The position numbers were made by a program, and so were the translations under genes. Below are positions 15,781 to 25,146 of a DNA stretch of 33,511 bases, piece by piece. Every line of letters starts with the position of its first letter. The stretch's first letter is position 1. A model generated the notes under the pieces. The model worked only from the letters and a program-made list of their open reading frames with translations, ran no database searches and was not told the origin of the DNA. Origin of the DNA: Planctomyces sp. (lineage in GTDB: Bacteria > Planctomycetota > Planctomycetia > Planctomycetales > Planctomycetaceae); NCBI GenBank assembly GCA_005778115.1, contig SXKJ01000188.1, positions 1-33,511 on the forward strand. The letters are read 5' to 3'.

Positions 15781-15859
15781 GGCGAGCGGGGTGGCGTCAG
15801 CCCCCCGGTGGTTCGCAACGCGTGCTTACAACCGGGGGACTGACGCCGCCCCGCTCGCC
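15781..15859. repeat. Paired inverted repeat C1 (GGCGAGCGGGG type)
   Basis: Arms 15781-15812 and 15828-15859, nearly perfect reverse complements of 32 bases (GGCGAGCGGGGTGGCGTCAG as the start of the left arm). The arm core GGCGTCAGCC is itself close to palindromic. The right arm ends 26 bases before the glycosyltransferase ATG, so a strong hairpin would sit in its leader. A lone arm of this type is at 33358-33386. Confidence 0.88.
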
Positions 15860-15885
15860 AGTTCATTTCAATTTCGGAGTATCTC

Positions 15886-17103
15886 ATGCACGTCTTGTTC
15901 GTCCACAAAAACTTTCCGGCTCAGTTCGGTCACATCGCCAGCTATCTCATCAAGAAGCACGGCTTCCGCTGCTCGTTCGTTTGCGAGTTGCCGTCGGGTG
16001 TGTTCGATGGCATCCAGCGGTTTCAGTACAAGCTGACCGGTGGAGCGACCAAGACGGTCCACTATTGCAGCCGCACGTTCGAGAACTGCGTGTGGCACAC
16101 GCACGGCGTCTACGAAACGATGAAGGCGCATCCGGAAGTGAAGCCGGACCTCGTCGTCGGTCACAGTGGGTTCGGGTCGACAACGTTTCTGGCAGACCTC
16201 TACGACTGCCCAATCATCAATTACTTCGAGTACTACTATCACGGCCGCAACTCGGACCTCGACTTCCGGCCGGAGATTCCCGTCAAAGAGCTGGATCTGC
16301 TCCGCTCGCGCACGCGAAACGCGATGATCCTGCTCGATCTGCAAACGTGCGCGGCGGGTTACTCGCCGACGCAGTGGCAGAAGAGCCTCTTTCCCGTCGA
16401 GTACCAACCAAAGATCGACGCGATCTTCGACGGCATCGACACCTCCATCTGGCATCGCCGCCAAGTCCCGCGTCAGATCGGCGACCGCGTGATCCCACCT
16501 GGCGCGAAGATCGTCACCTATGTCTCACGCGGGTTCGAGTCGATGCGCGGGTTCGATGTCTTCATGAAAGTGGCGAAGCGGATTTGCGATGCTCGTAAGG
16601 ACGTGGTTTTTGTCTGCGTCGGCTCCGACCGAGTCTGCTACGGCGGCGACATGCAGCGTATTTCCGACGCCGAGAGCTATCGCGATCACATTTTGAAGCA
16701 GGACAACTACGACCTCAGCCGGTTCATCTTTACCGGCCGCGTCGAACCAAATCAGCTCGCTGACATCATCAGCATGGGAGACCTGCATATCTATCTGACG
16801 GTGCCGTTCGTGCTGAGTTGGTCGCTGATGAACTCGCTCGCCTGCGGCGCGACGGTCCTGGCATCGGATACCGCCCCGGTGCGTGAGATGATCCGCCACG
16901 GTGAGAACGGTCTGCTCGGCGGGTTCTTCGATGTCGATCGACTCACCGAACTCGCGCTGCAGGTGCTCGACGATCCTCCGGCCTATCGCCACCTCGGCGA
17001 CGCCGGCATGCACATGATTCAAGAGAATTACAGCCTCGACAAAATGCTGCCCCGCATGTTGGATCTCTACGAACGTACGCTGACCAAGCATCGCGGGAGA
17101 TAA
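15886..17103 (+). CDS. Glycosyltransferase family 4 protein
   Basis: 405 residues from ATG 15886, preceded by CGGAG. The N-terminus MHVLFVHKNFPAQFGHIASY is typical of the Glyco_trans_4_3 N-terminal domain, and the second half is a GT-B donor domain (KIVTYVSRGFESMRGFDVFM, FIFTGRVEPNQLADIISMGD). In the donor motif E-x7-E the second part is SLMNSLACGATVLASDTAPV with the usual first glutamate region replaced by VLSWS, and the second glutamate by N; related family members often show VLSWSLLEAMACG. Likely transfers a sugar from a nucleotide-sugar donor to a cell-surface glycan or lipid. Last gene in the ACP-KAS-aminotransferase-SDR run. Confidence 0.9.
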   Translation: MHVLFVHKNFPAQFGHIASYLIKKHGFRCSFVCELPSGVFDGIQRFQYKLTGGATKTVHYCSRTFENCVWHTHGVYETMKAHPEVKPDLVVGHSGFGSTTFLADLYDCPIINYFEYYYHGRNSDLDFRPEIPVKELDLLRSRTRNAMILLDLQTCAAGYSPTQWQKSLFPVEYQPKIDAIFDGIDTSIWHRRQVPRQIGDRVIPPGAKIVTYVSRGFESMRGFDVFMKVAKRICDARKDVVFVCVGSDRVCYGGDMQRISDAESYRDHILKQDNYDLSRFIFTGRVEPNQLADIISMGDLHIYLTVPFVLSWSLMNSLACGATVLASDTAPVREMIRHGENGLLGGFFDVDRLTELALQVLDDPPAYRHLGDAGMHMIQENYSLDKMLPRMLDLYERTLTKHRGR

Positions 17104-17189
17104 CAGTCGCCTCAGGCTACACAATCGGTGAGTCGCTCCGTATTTTGCCGCATACGAACCCCGTTTCTCCGCGAGACTCACCTGCCATC

Positions 17190-17489
17190 ATGCCTACCTA
17201 CGACTACGAATGCGGTGCCTGCAATCACAAGTGGGAACTGTTTCAATCCATCAAAGCCGAACCGGAGAAGAAGTGTCCGGCTTGCAAAAAGAAGAAAGCT
17301 CGCCGGCTGATAGGGGCGGGCGCGGGACTGATCTTCAAAGGCTCCGGGTTCTATCTGACCGATTATCGCAGCAAGTCCTACAAGGACGCCGCGAAGGCGG
17401 ATAAGTCCGCGTCGGAGTCGTCGTCCTCGAAGTCTGAAAGCAGTGCTCCGAAGTCGTCGAGCACAGGGGACTCGAAGTCGAAGGAATGA
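17190..17489 (+). CDS. FmdB-family zinc ribbon protein
   Basis: 99 residues from ATG 17190 (MPTYDYECGACNHKWELFQS), the universal start of the FmdB regulatory zinc-ribbon family. Zinc cysteines are C8, C11, C29 and C32. GLIFKGSGFYLTDYRSKSYK is the conserved second half. The tail is a low-complexity Ser/Lys-rich stretch. Some members are linked to formamidase or amidase regulation by name, but the function in most bacteria is unknown. It stands 86 bases after the glycosyltransferase with its own probable translation start; an upstream in-frame start at 17145 lacks family similarity. Confidence 0.93.
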   Translation: MPTYDYECGACNHKWELFQSIKAEPEKKCPACKKKKARRLIGAGAGLIFKGSGFYLTDYRSKSYKDAAKADKSASESSSSKSESSAPKSSSTGDSKSKE

Positions 17490-17502
17490 CTTCGTTGGCC
17501 GG

Positions 17503-17565
17503 CATTCCTCTGGCCCCACTCCACTGCCAAGAAATCCTTGGCAGAGGAATGGGACCAGAGGAATG
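17503..17565. repeat. Nested hairpin downstream of FmdB-type gene
   Basis: CATTCCTCTGGCCCCA (17503-17518) pairs with TGGGACCAGAGGAATG (17550-17565), with one mismatch. Inside it CTGCCAAG (17524-17531) pairs with CTTGGCAG (17537-17544). It begins 13 bases after the FmdB-type stop codon and may end its transcript, though no T-run follows. Confidence 0.75.
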
Positions 17566-17792
17566 AACCGCATGACGTCGCCAATCGAAATACTGTGATT
17601 TGGCAAGCGAAGTCTTCTGAAAAACATCGAATTCGCGTCGGTCGCAACGGTTGGGAAAGTTGGGCAAAACAGCCTGCGATTTGCGGCCGTTTGAGGTGCC
17701 GTGAAATCGCTATGACCGCTCCGGTTTAACACGTTTTGAGCGGTGTTGTGACTCTCGCATCCGGCATTGGTGTCACGCTCGAAACCTTCACG
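17566..17792. other. Intergenic stretch with no supported gene
   Basis: Between the hairpin after the FmdB-type gene and the promoter-like sequence of the amidase gene. Short open frames here have no start signal and no family-like residue pattern. Confidence 0.6.
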
Positions 17793-17821
17793 TTGACCGG
17801 TTTTTTCGATCGAACTACAGT
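17793..17821 (+). promoter_or_regulatory. Putative sigma-70-like promoter for the amidase gene
   Basis: TTGACC (17793-17798) and TACAGT (17816-17821) are 17 bases apart, with a T-rich stretch in the spacer. It lies about 110 bases before the amidase start. No other gene is in the gap. Confidence 0.45.
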
Positions 17822-17932
17822 CCGCCCCGCTTTCTGGTTGACGGTCATTGCGTACAGGTTTTCTGTCTCGCTCTGCTCGTGAGGCTGCGGTCTGAAATCG
17901 ACTTCTTGGCCCTGCTGTTCATGGAGGACGGC

Positions 17933-18651
<719 letters not shown>

Positions 18652-18655
<4 letters not shown>

Positions 18656-19500
18656 CCGCACATGCAGACAATCCGTGGAAAGGCCGCTGGTTTGCGCCGC
18701 ACGAGTTGCCGTCGATGGAACTCCACGAACGCAAGCCGTGGGATACTCTGGTGCCCGCCAATCTCGCGGCGGATGCAGAACCCAACGCCGTCGAGGCAGA
18801 CGTCTCTCTGGAGATCGCGGTCGCTGGCGCGGACGCCCCGTGGGGGCACTTCGCGCTCCCTGACGAATCGCCGGTGCATCTGCCTCCGCACTACGAACCG
18901 AACTATGCCTACCCGCTAGTCGTGTGGTTGCACGACGAAGAATGGACCGCTCGCGAGTTGCTCGACCTGATGCCGCGCATCAGTCCACAAAGTTATTTGG
19001 GCCTCGCGATCGAAGGACTGACGCCGACAAACCGTTTCGCCAGCGGTCCAATGTCGCCGACGGGAAGTCTCGATCCGCTGGATGGTTTGTTGGAAACGCT
19101 GAAGGACGTCGCTCGCCAGATGCGGCGCGAGTTCCACGTCCACAGCGAACGCATCTACCTCGCCGGTTTCGGTGACCAAGCCTCGGTCGCGTTGCGAATG
19201 TTGCTGCGTCGCCCCGAATGGTTCGCTGGCGCGCTAGCATTTGGCTTGCGCGGCCCGAAGCTCGATTCGGCTCTCGCGAACTATGATGAGATGCGTGGCA
19301 AGCGAATCTTCTTGAGTGCCGGAGTTCGCGACCCCCGCGTCTCTATGCCTGACGTCACCAGCGTCGGCCGCCTGCTCCGCTCGTTCGGCATTCAAGCTGT
19401 GCTGCGAGCGTATGACTCCAGCGAATCGCCGACTTCTAAGTTGCTTTCCGACGTCGACCACTGGCTGATGAACGGCGTCTGCGAATCGACGCTGGTGTAG
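18652..19500 (+). CDS. Alpha/beta-hydrolase-like (esterase/phospholipase type) protein, nucleophile replaced
   Basis: 282 residues from ATG 18652, which overlaps the amidase TGA; AGGAGG lies upstream inside the amidase gene. The middle ([20 protein letters not shown]) and [17 protein letters not shown] show the fold of the carboxylesterase/phospholipase group. In the nucleophile elbow GxSxG the serine is G174 (GFGDQ), read directly from GGT TTC GGT GAC. Asp in SAGVRDPRV and His in SDVDHWLMN stand where the other triad residues are expected. Either it is inactive as a serine hydrolase and acts as a binding partner, or the elbow is shifted. Its TAG stop is part of repeat A3. Confidence 0.75.
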
Positions 19501-19576
19501 GTCAGCCTTTCCAGGCTGACCATTCGGAGGCATCGTCGTTCGGATCGCTTGTGTCAGGCTGGAAAGCCTGACCTAC
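19497..19576. repeat. REP-like inverted pair A3 (GTAG-headed), ends both flanking genes
   Basis: Arms 19497-19520 and 19553-19576. Left stem GTCAGCCT / AGGCTGAC, right stem (reversed) GTCAGGCT / AGCCTGAC: one pair swapped in a compensatory way. The TAG of the left GTAG (19498-19500) stops the hydrolase-like gene and the TAG of the right GTAG (19573-19575, minus) stops the DUF1444 gene. Confidence 0.92.
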
Positions 19577-20835
19577 GGTAGCTCGCTCACGCCATCTTGG
19601 CTGACCAACAAGAGCTTGTCGGTCAATGGGTGATCCATCTGCGAGAAGTCTTCGCGGACGCGGTCGCGGATGTGTTTGAGCATGTCGGGAGCGTCAGTGC
19701 TGAGAGCGACGAAGAAGTCGCGGTTGGGGAGGCCGACAGCGAACTCGTTGCCGAGCACGTCGCGCACCTTTTCGTGGAAGGACTGGCTGAGCAATCGCGA
19801 CGTGTTGTAGGCGTCCGGTTTGTGTGGCATTAGCAGCTTGGGTCCGTCCTCTTGGCCGGTGAGCATCATTTCGGAGGGATGCTCATCGAAGTAGCGGTCG
19901 AGGTTGCTCATCGCTAACTCGTGGAGTTGTTCGGCGGTGAGACTCCACTTCTCCAGTAGTTCGTTGCGGATGTACCAGTAAGCTTGGGCCTCATCGACGA
20001 CGTAGAGGATCATCAGGTTCGCGACCCACGGTTCGCCGACGGAGTTTGGGAAGTTTTGCTTCCAGACTTTCTCTGGGTAGAGCATCGGCATGATGCGGTC
20101 GCGCACGGAGTCGAGTGACGGCGTGGTTTGGTCCTCTCCCCATTCCTGGACTTGGACGACGGTGGTCAGAGCCGGCAGGAGGATGTTCTCAAAGCGGTCG
20201 GGCGACTGCACGTACGAGCGATAGAAGTTGAACAGGTTCACGTTCGACTTGCCGAGTCGCAGTTGGAATTCGCCGGTCTGCTCGCATTCGAGCAGTGGGA
20301 ATTTGTCGCGAGCCAACTTGAGAGCACGCGCGGCAAACAATTGGGGCGGATCCGCGATCATGTCGGGAGCCTCCATTGTGTTGAGCACCATGCGGACGAG
20401 TGTGGCGGTCTCGGGATCATGTGGCCGATCGCCACGTTCGACGAACGTGACCAGCAGCATCATGCTGGGCCATTCGATGGACCAAGCCTTCCAGCGATGC
20501 CATTTCGAGCGTGTGAACCAACGTCGCCACCATCTCTGCGGCGGATCGAGCACCGCTTCGCCATCCCAACCGGCCGATGGCTGCGCCAATCTCAGCGGAT
20601 GAATGCGGCGCACCTTGCGGCGGCGCGGGAAGAGGCGGTCGAACTCAATTGAATCCTCCAGCACGGGAGGATCGCCCCAGATGCAGCGGAGCGACACGAT
20701 GCCGGCTTGCTCCGGCAGCATGATGTGGGTCACGCCTTCGAACACCTGCACCTGCCACGACGGCGGACACCAGATGTGAAACCAACCTGACGGACCGGTG
20801 ATCGCTTTCCAATGCTCGGGCGGATCATGTCGCAC
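19573..20835 (-). CDS. DUF1444 (YtpQ-like) protein
   Basis: 420 residues from GTG 20835 (AGGA 9 bases upstream). The first part (SGWFHIWCPPSWQVQVFEGV) looks like a small beta-domain common to predicted cytosolic proteins of this group. The second half matches DUF1444: LFNFYRSYVQSPDRFENILL, VANLMILYVVDEAQAYWYIR, LHELAMSNLDRYF and late DRDF-like segment GLPNRDFFVALS. Function of DUF1444 is unknown. No signal peptide or membrane segment is visible. It is convergent with the hydrolase-like gene; the stop codon is inside repeat A3. Confidence 0.8.
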   Translation of the reverse strand: MRHDPPEHWKAITGPSGWFHIWCPPSWQVQVFEGVTHIMLPEQAGIVSLRCIWGDPPVLEDSIEFDRLFPRRRKVRRIHPLRLAQPSAGWDGEAVLDPPQRWWRRWFTRSKWHRWKAWSIEWPSMMLLVTFVERGDRPHDPETATLVRMVLNTMEAPDMIADPPQLFAARALKLARDKFPLLECEQTGEFQLRLGKSNVNLFNFYRSYVQSPDRFENILLPALTTVVQVQEWGEDQTTPSLDSVRDRIMPMLYPEKVWKQNFPNSVGEPWVANLMILYVVDEAQAYWYIRNELLEKWSLTAEQLHELAMSNLDRYFDEHPSEMMLTGQEDGPKLLMPHKPDAYNTSRLLSQSFHEKVRDVLGNEFAVGLPNRDFFVALSTDAPDMLKHIRDRVREDFSQMDHPLTDKLLLVSQDGVSELP

Positions 20836-20958
20836 GGTGTCGGTTCCTGAGGGAGCGTTCCCAACGGCGAAGGCGACAACACTATGCCAAACTCAGCCGC
20901 TCAGGTCGATGGTCGGCGTGTCACGATTTTCCGCAGGCCGTGCGAAGGCGAGATTGTC
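20836..20958. other. Short intergenic region
   Basis: No gene is seen in these 123 bases. Both neighbours are on the minus strand, so it should contain the DUF1444 promoter, but no clear -35/-10 pair stands out. Confidence 0.5.
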
Positions 20959-22641
20959 TCAGCCATTGAGCGACTGAAGCAGTGCGGTCAGTTCGTCGAG
21001 CGACATGTCACGCAGTTGTCGAGAGCCGGTGCCGTTCGGCGGATTGCCGGATGTGTTTGATGCGGCCGAAATCTGCGCCTGTTGAACCGGATCATTACCA
21101 CCGTCGGCCGCGACGAAGTCAAACGTGTCGCTGAGGATGTCATCGCTGCCATCGCCGCCGACCACGCTGTCGCGGCCGAATCCAGACTCAATGTGGTCGT
21201 CGCCCGCGCCGCCGAAGAGCGAGTCATTTCCATCCTCGCCGATCAGCGTGTCGGCTTCCGAGCCCCCTTGAAGGCTGTCGTTTCCCGTGCCACCGGAGAG
21301 GGCATTGTTCCCTTCATTGCCAGTCAGTGAGTCATCTCCGGCCCCACCAGTCAGCGTGTCGTCGCCATCGTCGGAGAAGAGCGTATTGACTCCGTTTAGA
21401 TCGCCGTCGCCGTTGAGAATGTCGTTGCCGGTTCCGCCATCCATGCTGTCGCTGCCCGCCTGGCCGGCGAGCGTGTCGTTGCCGTCGCCGCCCATTCCGG
21501 TGTCATCACCGAGGCCGAGATCGATCGAATCGTTGCCGCCTCCGGCATCGACGGAATCGTTCCCAGTACCAGCGTCGATTTGATCGGCTCCCGCGCCGGT
21601 CGAGATGGTGTCCGCGCCGGCGCCGCCAAACGCGGTGTCGTTGCCGTTTCCAGCGTCGAGCGAGTCCGAACCGGCTCCGGAGTTCAAGAAGTCATCGCCC
21701 GCGCCGCCGATGAGTGTGTTGCTGGCTAAGTCGGTCCCGGCGTTGAGTCGATCAGCTCCATTGTCCCCTTGCAGCATGTCAGAGCCGCCGTCGCCATTGA
21801 GCACATCGTTGCCGTCGCCAGCGACGAGATTGTCATCGCCAGCACCACCAGACAGCACGTCGTTACCAAAGCCACCGGTCGCTGTGTCGTTGCCATCGCC
21901 GCCGACGAGATTGTCGTTGCCATCGTCTCCTGTGAGCTGATCGTCTCCCGCGCCGCCCGAAGCGATATCGTTGCCCACACCGCCGATAAGAGCATCACTT
22001 CCGGCATCTCCCGAAAGCACATCGTTGCCCGTTCCTCCGTTGAGAGAATCGTTCTGGTTCCCCCCCTGGAGATTGTCGTTGCCAGTGCCCCCGTCCACGG
22101 CGTCGGCTCCGTCGCCACCGAGGACGCTGTCGTTGCCGTTCCCCGCGAGGATCGTGTCGTTGCCAGCCTGTCCAAGAATGGTGTCGTTGCCGTTGCCGCC
22201 AGTCAGACTGTCGGCCAATGGACTGCCGGTGATGCGATCATTGCCCGCGCCGCCATCAACTCGAATGCTGTTGAGTCGTGAGAAGTTGGCTGCGGTCACG
22301 GCGGTGAGATCAATCCGATTGTTGCCGGTGCCGCCGTTGACGATCAGCGTCGAGACATTCGCCGCGGACACCGCCGCACCGACGACGCTGCCATTGATCG
22401 TGACCAGATTCGCGGCGTTGACGCCAATCGTCAGCGTTTCGGCGGCGGTCGCGGTGACTGTCAGTGTCCGATCGGAGGGCGAATCGGGCGACAGACTCAC
22501 CAGCGTCGAAATGCTCGGGAGACAGCGTGCCTCGAACTGTTCGACTTGGGCGGCGGCAAGCGTTTCACTTCGGTTGCGTCGCGCCATTCGTGTCTTCGAT
22601 GCCGACTTCTCCGTCATCAACTTCTTCCAGAAGCTCAACAT
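20959..22641 (-). CDS. RTX-type (hemolysin-type calcium-binding repeat) surface/exported protein
   Basis: 560 residues from ATG 22641 with GGAG 8 bases upstream. The N-terminus (RRNRSETLAAAQVEQFEARC then LPS) resembles the planctomycete 'LExRxLLS' leader found in large secreted proteins, with a positively charged stretch before it. From about residue 100 to 505 it consists of glycine/aspartate nonapeptides of the GGxGxDxLx type (for example GGNGNDTILGQAGNDTILAG), which bind calcium and fold into a parallel beta-roll. A short C-terminal tail (MSLDELTALLQSLNG) follows. No enzymatic domain is visible, so it is probably a structural surface protein. Repeat number may vary between strains because the DNA is near-periodic at 27 bases. 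Confidence 0.92.
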   Translation of the reverse strand: MLSFWKKLMTEKSASKTRMARRNRSETLAAAQVEQFEARCLPSISTLVSLSPDSPSDRTLTVTATAAETLTIGVNAANLVTINGSVVGAAVSAANVSTLIVNGGTGNNRIDLTAVTAANFSRLNSIRVDGGAGNDRITGSPLADSLTGGNGNDTILGQAGNDTILAGNGNDSVLGGDGADAVDGGTGNDNLQGGNQNDSLNGGTGNDVLSGDAGSDALIGGVGNDIASGGAGDDQLTGDDGNDNLVGGDGNDTATGGFGNDVLSGGAGDDNLVAGDGNDVLNGDGGSDMLQGDNGADRLNAGTDLASNTLIGGAGDDFLNSGAGSDSLDAGNGNDTAFGGAGADTISTGAGADQIDAGTGNDSVDAGGGNDSIDLGLGDDTGMGGDGNDTLAGQAGSDSMDGGTGNDILNGDGDLNGVNTLFSDDGDDTLTGGAGDDSLTGNEGNNALSGGTGNDSLQGGSEADTLIGEDGNDSLFGGAGDDHIESGFGRDSVVGGDGSDDILSDTFDFVAADGGNDPVQQAQISAASNTSGNPPNGTGSRQLRDMSLDELTALLQSLNG

Positions 22642-22838
22642 GAACTCGCTCCGTCAGACCGCGGCCTGCGCGGTTTCGTAGTGATCCGTTTGAAGGACAC
22701 CGTGCGCGCACTGAGTCCTTGGTAAATCAATCCACGAATCGTCGGGAAGCGAGTCGGCCCTCCAGTTTTCCTAATCGGAATAACTGGAATAACCAAAAAC
22801 ACTGTGCCGCACCGGACGCAAGAATTGCCGGAGCACGG
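22642..22838. other. Intergenic region upstream of the RTX-type gene
   Basis: Contains no supported gene. The next gene on the minus strand ends at 22905. Confidence 0.5.
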
Positions 22839-22896
22839 GTAGTCCGGACGCCCACGTCCGGACTCGCGAAAGCCCGGACGTAGGCGTCCGGGCTAC
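22839..22896. repeat. REP-like inverted pair D (GTAG-headed)
   Basis: Arms 22839-22864 and 22871-22896. Left: GTAG then AGTCCGGACG / CGTCCGGACT-like stem. Right, reversed: GTAG then a stem with AGCCCGGACG / CGTCCGGGCT. The T-A pair near the foot becomes C-G, keeping the pairing. It ends 8 bases after the stop codon of the minus-strand exported protein. Confidence 0.87.
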
Positions 22897-22904
22897 ATTT
22901 CGCG

Positions 22905-23504
22905 TCACCATAACCAGTAGCTCGTTGGTCGCGAGTAGGAATAGTGATAGTAGAAGTTCTTTGCGCCCCAAGGATTGAACAATCCCACGAACGAAACTGG
23001 TCGAGGGGAGCAGCAAGTCGGTGCGGGGGCGGAGACATTCGTGATCGTCTTGGGGCGTACCTGGCCGAGCAAGAGTTCGATGGTGGCTTCGTGGCGATAG
23101 CTGGCGTTCGCGAGATACTCGCTGCGACGGAACGGAATCGAGTTGTAAACCTCAGAATAAGCGGCCGGAGTAATGCCGGCCGGCAGCGCGTCTTCGCCAC
23201 CAGCCGTGATGATGCCAGAGACTGTCGCGGCCGCGGCAGACTTTGCTTCGGCATGTGTTTGCGCGGCTTTTCGCGCGGCCATTTCCGCTTTCGGCACAGG
23301 AGAGGGGCCGATCGCCGGGCCGGGAATGATCTCGATTTTCCAGTCATTGCCTATCGGAACTCTGAACACCGGAACCTTCATGGGAGCGACGTTCTTCAGA
23401 TCGTCGCCGTAGCCAATTGTTGCCACGAATCCAACGAATGCGGCAACCAAGGCGGAATTTGAAAAACGCCCGAATCGAACGGGCCACGAGCGGAAAGCGA
23501 TCAT
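22905..23504 (-). CDS. Small exported protein of unknown function
   Basis: 199 residues from ATG 23504, with AAGGTG 7 bases upstream. A signal peptide is clear (FRSWPVRFGRFSNSALVAAF then VGFVATIGYGDD). The mature part has an Ala-rich helix (MAARKAAQTHAEAKSAAAAT), then a segment YSEVYNSIPFRRSEYLANAS with a probable helix YRHEATIELLLGQ, and a Tyr/Trp-rich tail. I do not recognise a family. Similar short exported proteins with an 'EYxANPSYRHxATMELL' pattern are seen in planctomycetes (recollection, unverified). The upstream ORF extension to 23834 is rejected because it crosses repeat E. Confidence 0.7.
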   Translation of the reverse strand: MIAFRSWPVRFGRFSNSALVAAFVGFVATIGYGDDLKNVAPMKVPVFRVPIGNDWKIEIIPGPAIGPSPVPKAEMAARKAAQTHAEAKSAAAATVSGIITAGGEDALPAGITPAAYSEVYNSIPFRRSEYLANASYRHEATIELLLGQVRPKTITNVSAPAPTCCSPRPVSFVGLFNPWGAKNFYYHYSYSRPTSYWLW

Positions 23505-23695
23505 GGTGACACCTTGGGAAAAAGCGGTGAGGCAATTCGGAACGAACGACCTCGTTCCCCGGTGTGAGAGTGCTGATAACCTATCGCGTGCGACTGACCT
23601 CTTCCAAGCGATGCCTCCCCAGGAACGACATGCTAACCGCAAGTCAGTCCGGTTGTGACGGCATAGCGCCGTGCGGATATATTCCGCGAAAGTTT

Positions 23696-23750
23696 GTAGT
23701 TCCGCCTTTAGGCGGCCGGCGCGTGAACGACCGCCTGAAGGCGGGACTAC
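23696..23750. repeat. REP-like inverted pair E (GTAG-headed), argH leader
   Basis: Arms 23696-23715 and 23731-23750. Left GTAG-TTCCGCC.TTTA.GGCGG; right reversed GTAG-TCCCGCC.TTCA.GGCGG. It ends 10 bases before the argH ribosome-binding site, so it would be in the argH leader if transcription starts upstream. Confidence 0.85.
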
Positions 23751-23772
23751 GAACTCAACGAGGAGACAACCA

Positions 23773-25146
23773 GTGGCCAAGGCATGGGGCGGGCGGTTCC
23801 AGCAGACAACGGACGCTCGCGTGGAAGAGTTCACCGAGTCGATCAGTTTCGATCAACGGCTGGCGGATGCCGACATCACCGGCTCGCAAGCGCACGCGCG
23901 GATGCTGGCAAAGGTCGGGTTGCTGACACCGACGGAAGCGGACCAGATCGTGAGCGAACTGGAGGACATTCGCGGTGTGATCGCTCGTGGCGAGTTGCCA
24001 TTTCGGACGGAACTCGAAGACATCCACATGCACATCGAGAGCGAACTGATTCGCCGCCTGGGAGATGTCGGCCGCAAGCTGCACACGGGCCGCAGCCGCA
24101 ACGATCAAGTCTCCACGGACATCAAACTGTGGACGCGAGACGCGATCGGCCGCATCGACGGGTTGCTCGTCAATCTGCAACGGGCGTTCGTTGGTCGCTG
24201 TGATCGAGACCTCGATATCGTCCTGCCCGGTTACACGCACTTGCAGCGTGCGATGCCGGTTCTCGCACCGCATTTCTGGCTGGCGTGGGTCGAGAAGTTC
24301 GAGCGTGATCGGCAGCGGTTGGCCGATTGTCTGACTCGCGTGAACGTCTCGCCGCTGGGGGCCGCCGCGTTGGCGGGGACGTCGCTGCCGATTGATCGGC
24401 ACGAGACCGCGCGATTGCTCGGCTTCAGCGAACCGGCTCGCAACAGCCTCGACGTTTCGAGCGATCGGGACTTCGTGATCGAATTCGTTTTCGATCTGTC
24501 ACTGATCGCGACGCATCTGTCGGCTTGGGCCGAGGAGTGGATCATTTGGTTCTCGACCGAGTTCGGGATTCTCAAGCTGCCGGATGCGTTCACGACCGGC
24601 TCTTCGATCATGCCACAGAAGCGGAACCCCGATGTGTTGGAGTTGATTCGAGGCAAGTCCGCTCGCGTGATGGCCTCGCTGACGCAGTTGCAGTTTCTGA
24701 CGAAGGCGTTGCCGCTGGCGTACAACCGCGACTTGCAGGAAGACAAGCTGGCGTTGTTCACCGCCTTCGATACGACCGCCGCTTGTTTGGAACTCGCCGA
24801 ACCGATTGCCGCTCAGGCGGAGTTGCAACGGGACCGCATTGCCGCGCGGCTGGAGGAAGGTTTCCTCGATGCGACCATGTTGATGGAATATCTCATCGGG
24901 AAAGGTGTGCCGATGCGGACGGCTCACGAGACGGTCGGCAAGCTGGTTGCTCAGTGCGACACGCGTAAATGTCGGCTCGCCGATCTGCCACTGTCCGACT
25001 TACAGTTGGCCTGTGACAAAATCACGGCTGATGTAAAGCACGTCCTGGGGACCGCGAACGCGGTGGCCGCCTTGCGTAGCTTCGGTTCCGGAGGCCGCGA
25101 ACCGGTGCTGGCTCAAATCGCGTTCTGGAAAGCAAAGCTGACGTGA
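23773..25146 (+). CDS. argH: Argininosuccinate lyase
   Basis: 457 residues from GTG 23773 ([20 protein letters not shown]), preceded by AGGAG. This is the canonical ArgH N-terminus; the upstream ORF extension has no similarity and contains repeat E. The fumarase/aspartase superfamily signature [20 protein letters not shown] holds the catalytic serine loop. Other conserved parts are [30 protein letters not shown] and [17 protein letters not shown]. It splits argininosuccinate into arginine and fumarate. The stop codon overlaps the start of the MFS gene (GTGA), so the pair is translationally coupled; an arginine-linked transporter role is possible but not shown. Confidence 0.97.
   Translation: MAKAWGGRFQQTTDARVEEFTESISFDQRLADADITGSQAHARMLAKVGLLTPTEADQIVSELEDIRGVIARGELPFRTELEDIHMHIESELIRRLGDVGRKLHTGRSRNDQVSTDIKLWTRDAIGRIDGLLVNLQRAFVGRCDRDLDIVLPGYTHLQRAMPVLAPHFWLAWVEKFERDRQRLADCLTRVNVSPLGAAALAGTSLPIDRHETARLLGFSEPARNSLDVSSDRDFVIEFVFDLSLIATHLSAWAEEWIIWFSTEFGILKLPDAFTTGSSIMPQKRNPDVLELIRGKSARVMASLTQLQFLTKALPLAYNRDLQEDKLALFTAFDTTAACLELAEPIAAQAELQRDRIAARLEEGFLDATMLMEYLIGKGVPMRTAHETVGKLVAQCDTRKCRLADLPLSDLQLACDKITADVKHVLGTANAVAALRSFGSGGREPVLAQIAFWKAKLT

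Noticed and set aside
15781-15859. Repeat C1 as an insertion sequence end or attachment site
   Set aside because: No transposase or integrase gene and no flanking target duplication; it fits the paired-palindrome family better.
21082-22681. Several long plus-strand frames, and near-regular 27-base repeats, over the RTX gene
   Set aside because: The periodicity comes from the calcium-binding nonapeptides of the minus-strand gene. It is not a CRISPR array: units are variable and contiguous, without unique spacers between identical repeats.
22905-23834. Longer version (309 residues) of the small exported protein
   Set aside because: The extension reads through repeat E and the divergent promoter region; the internal ATG 23504 begins a clear signal peptide with a ribosome-binding site.
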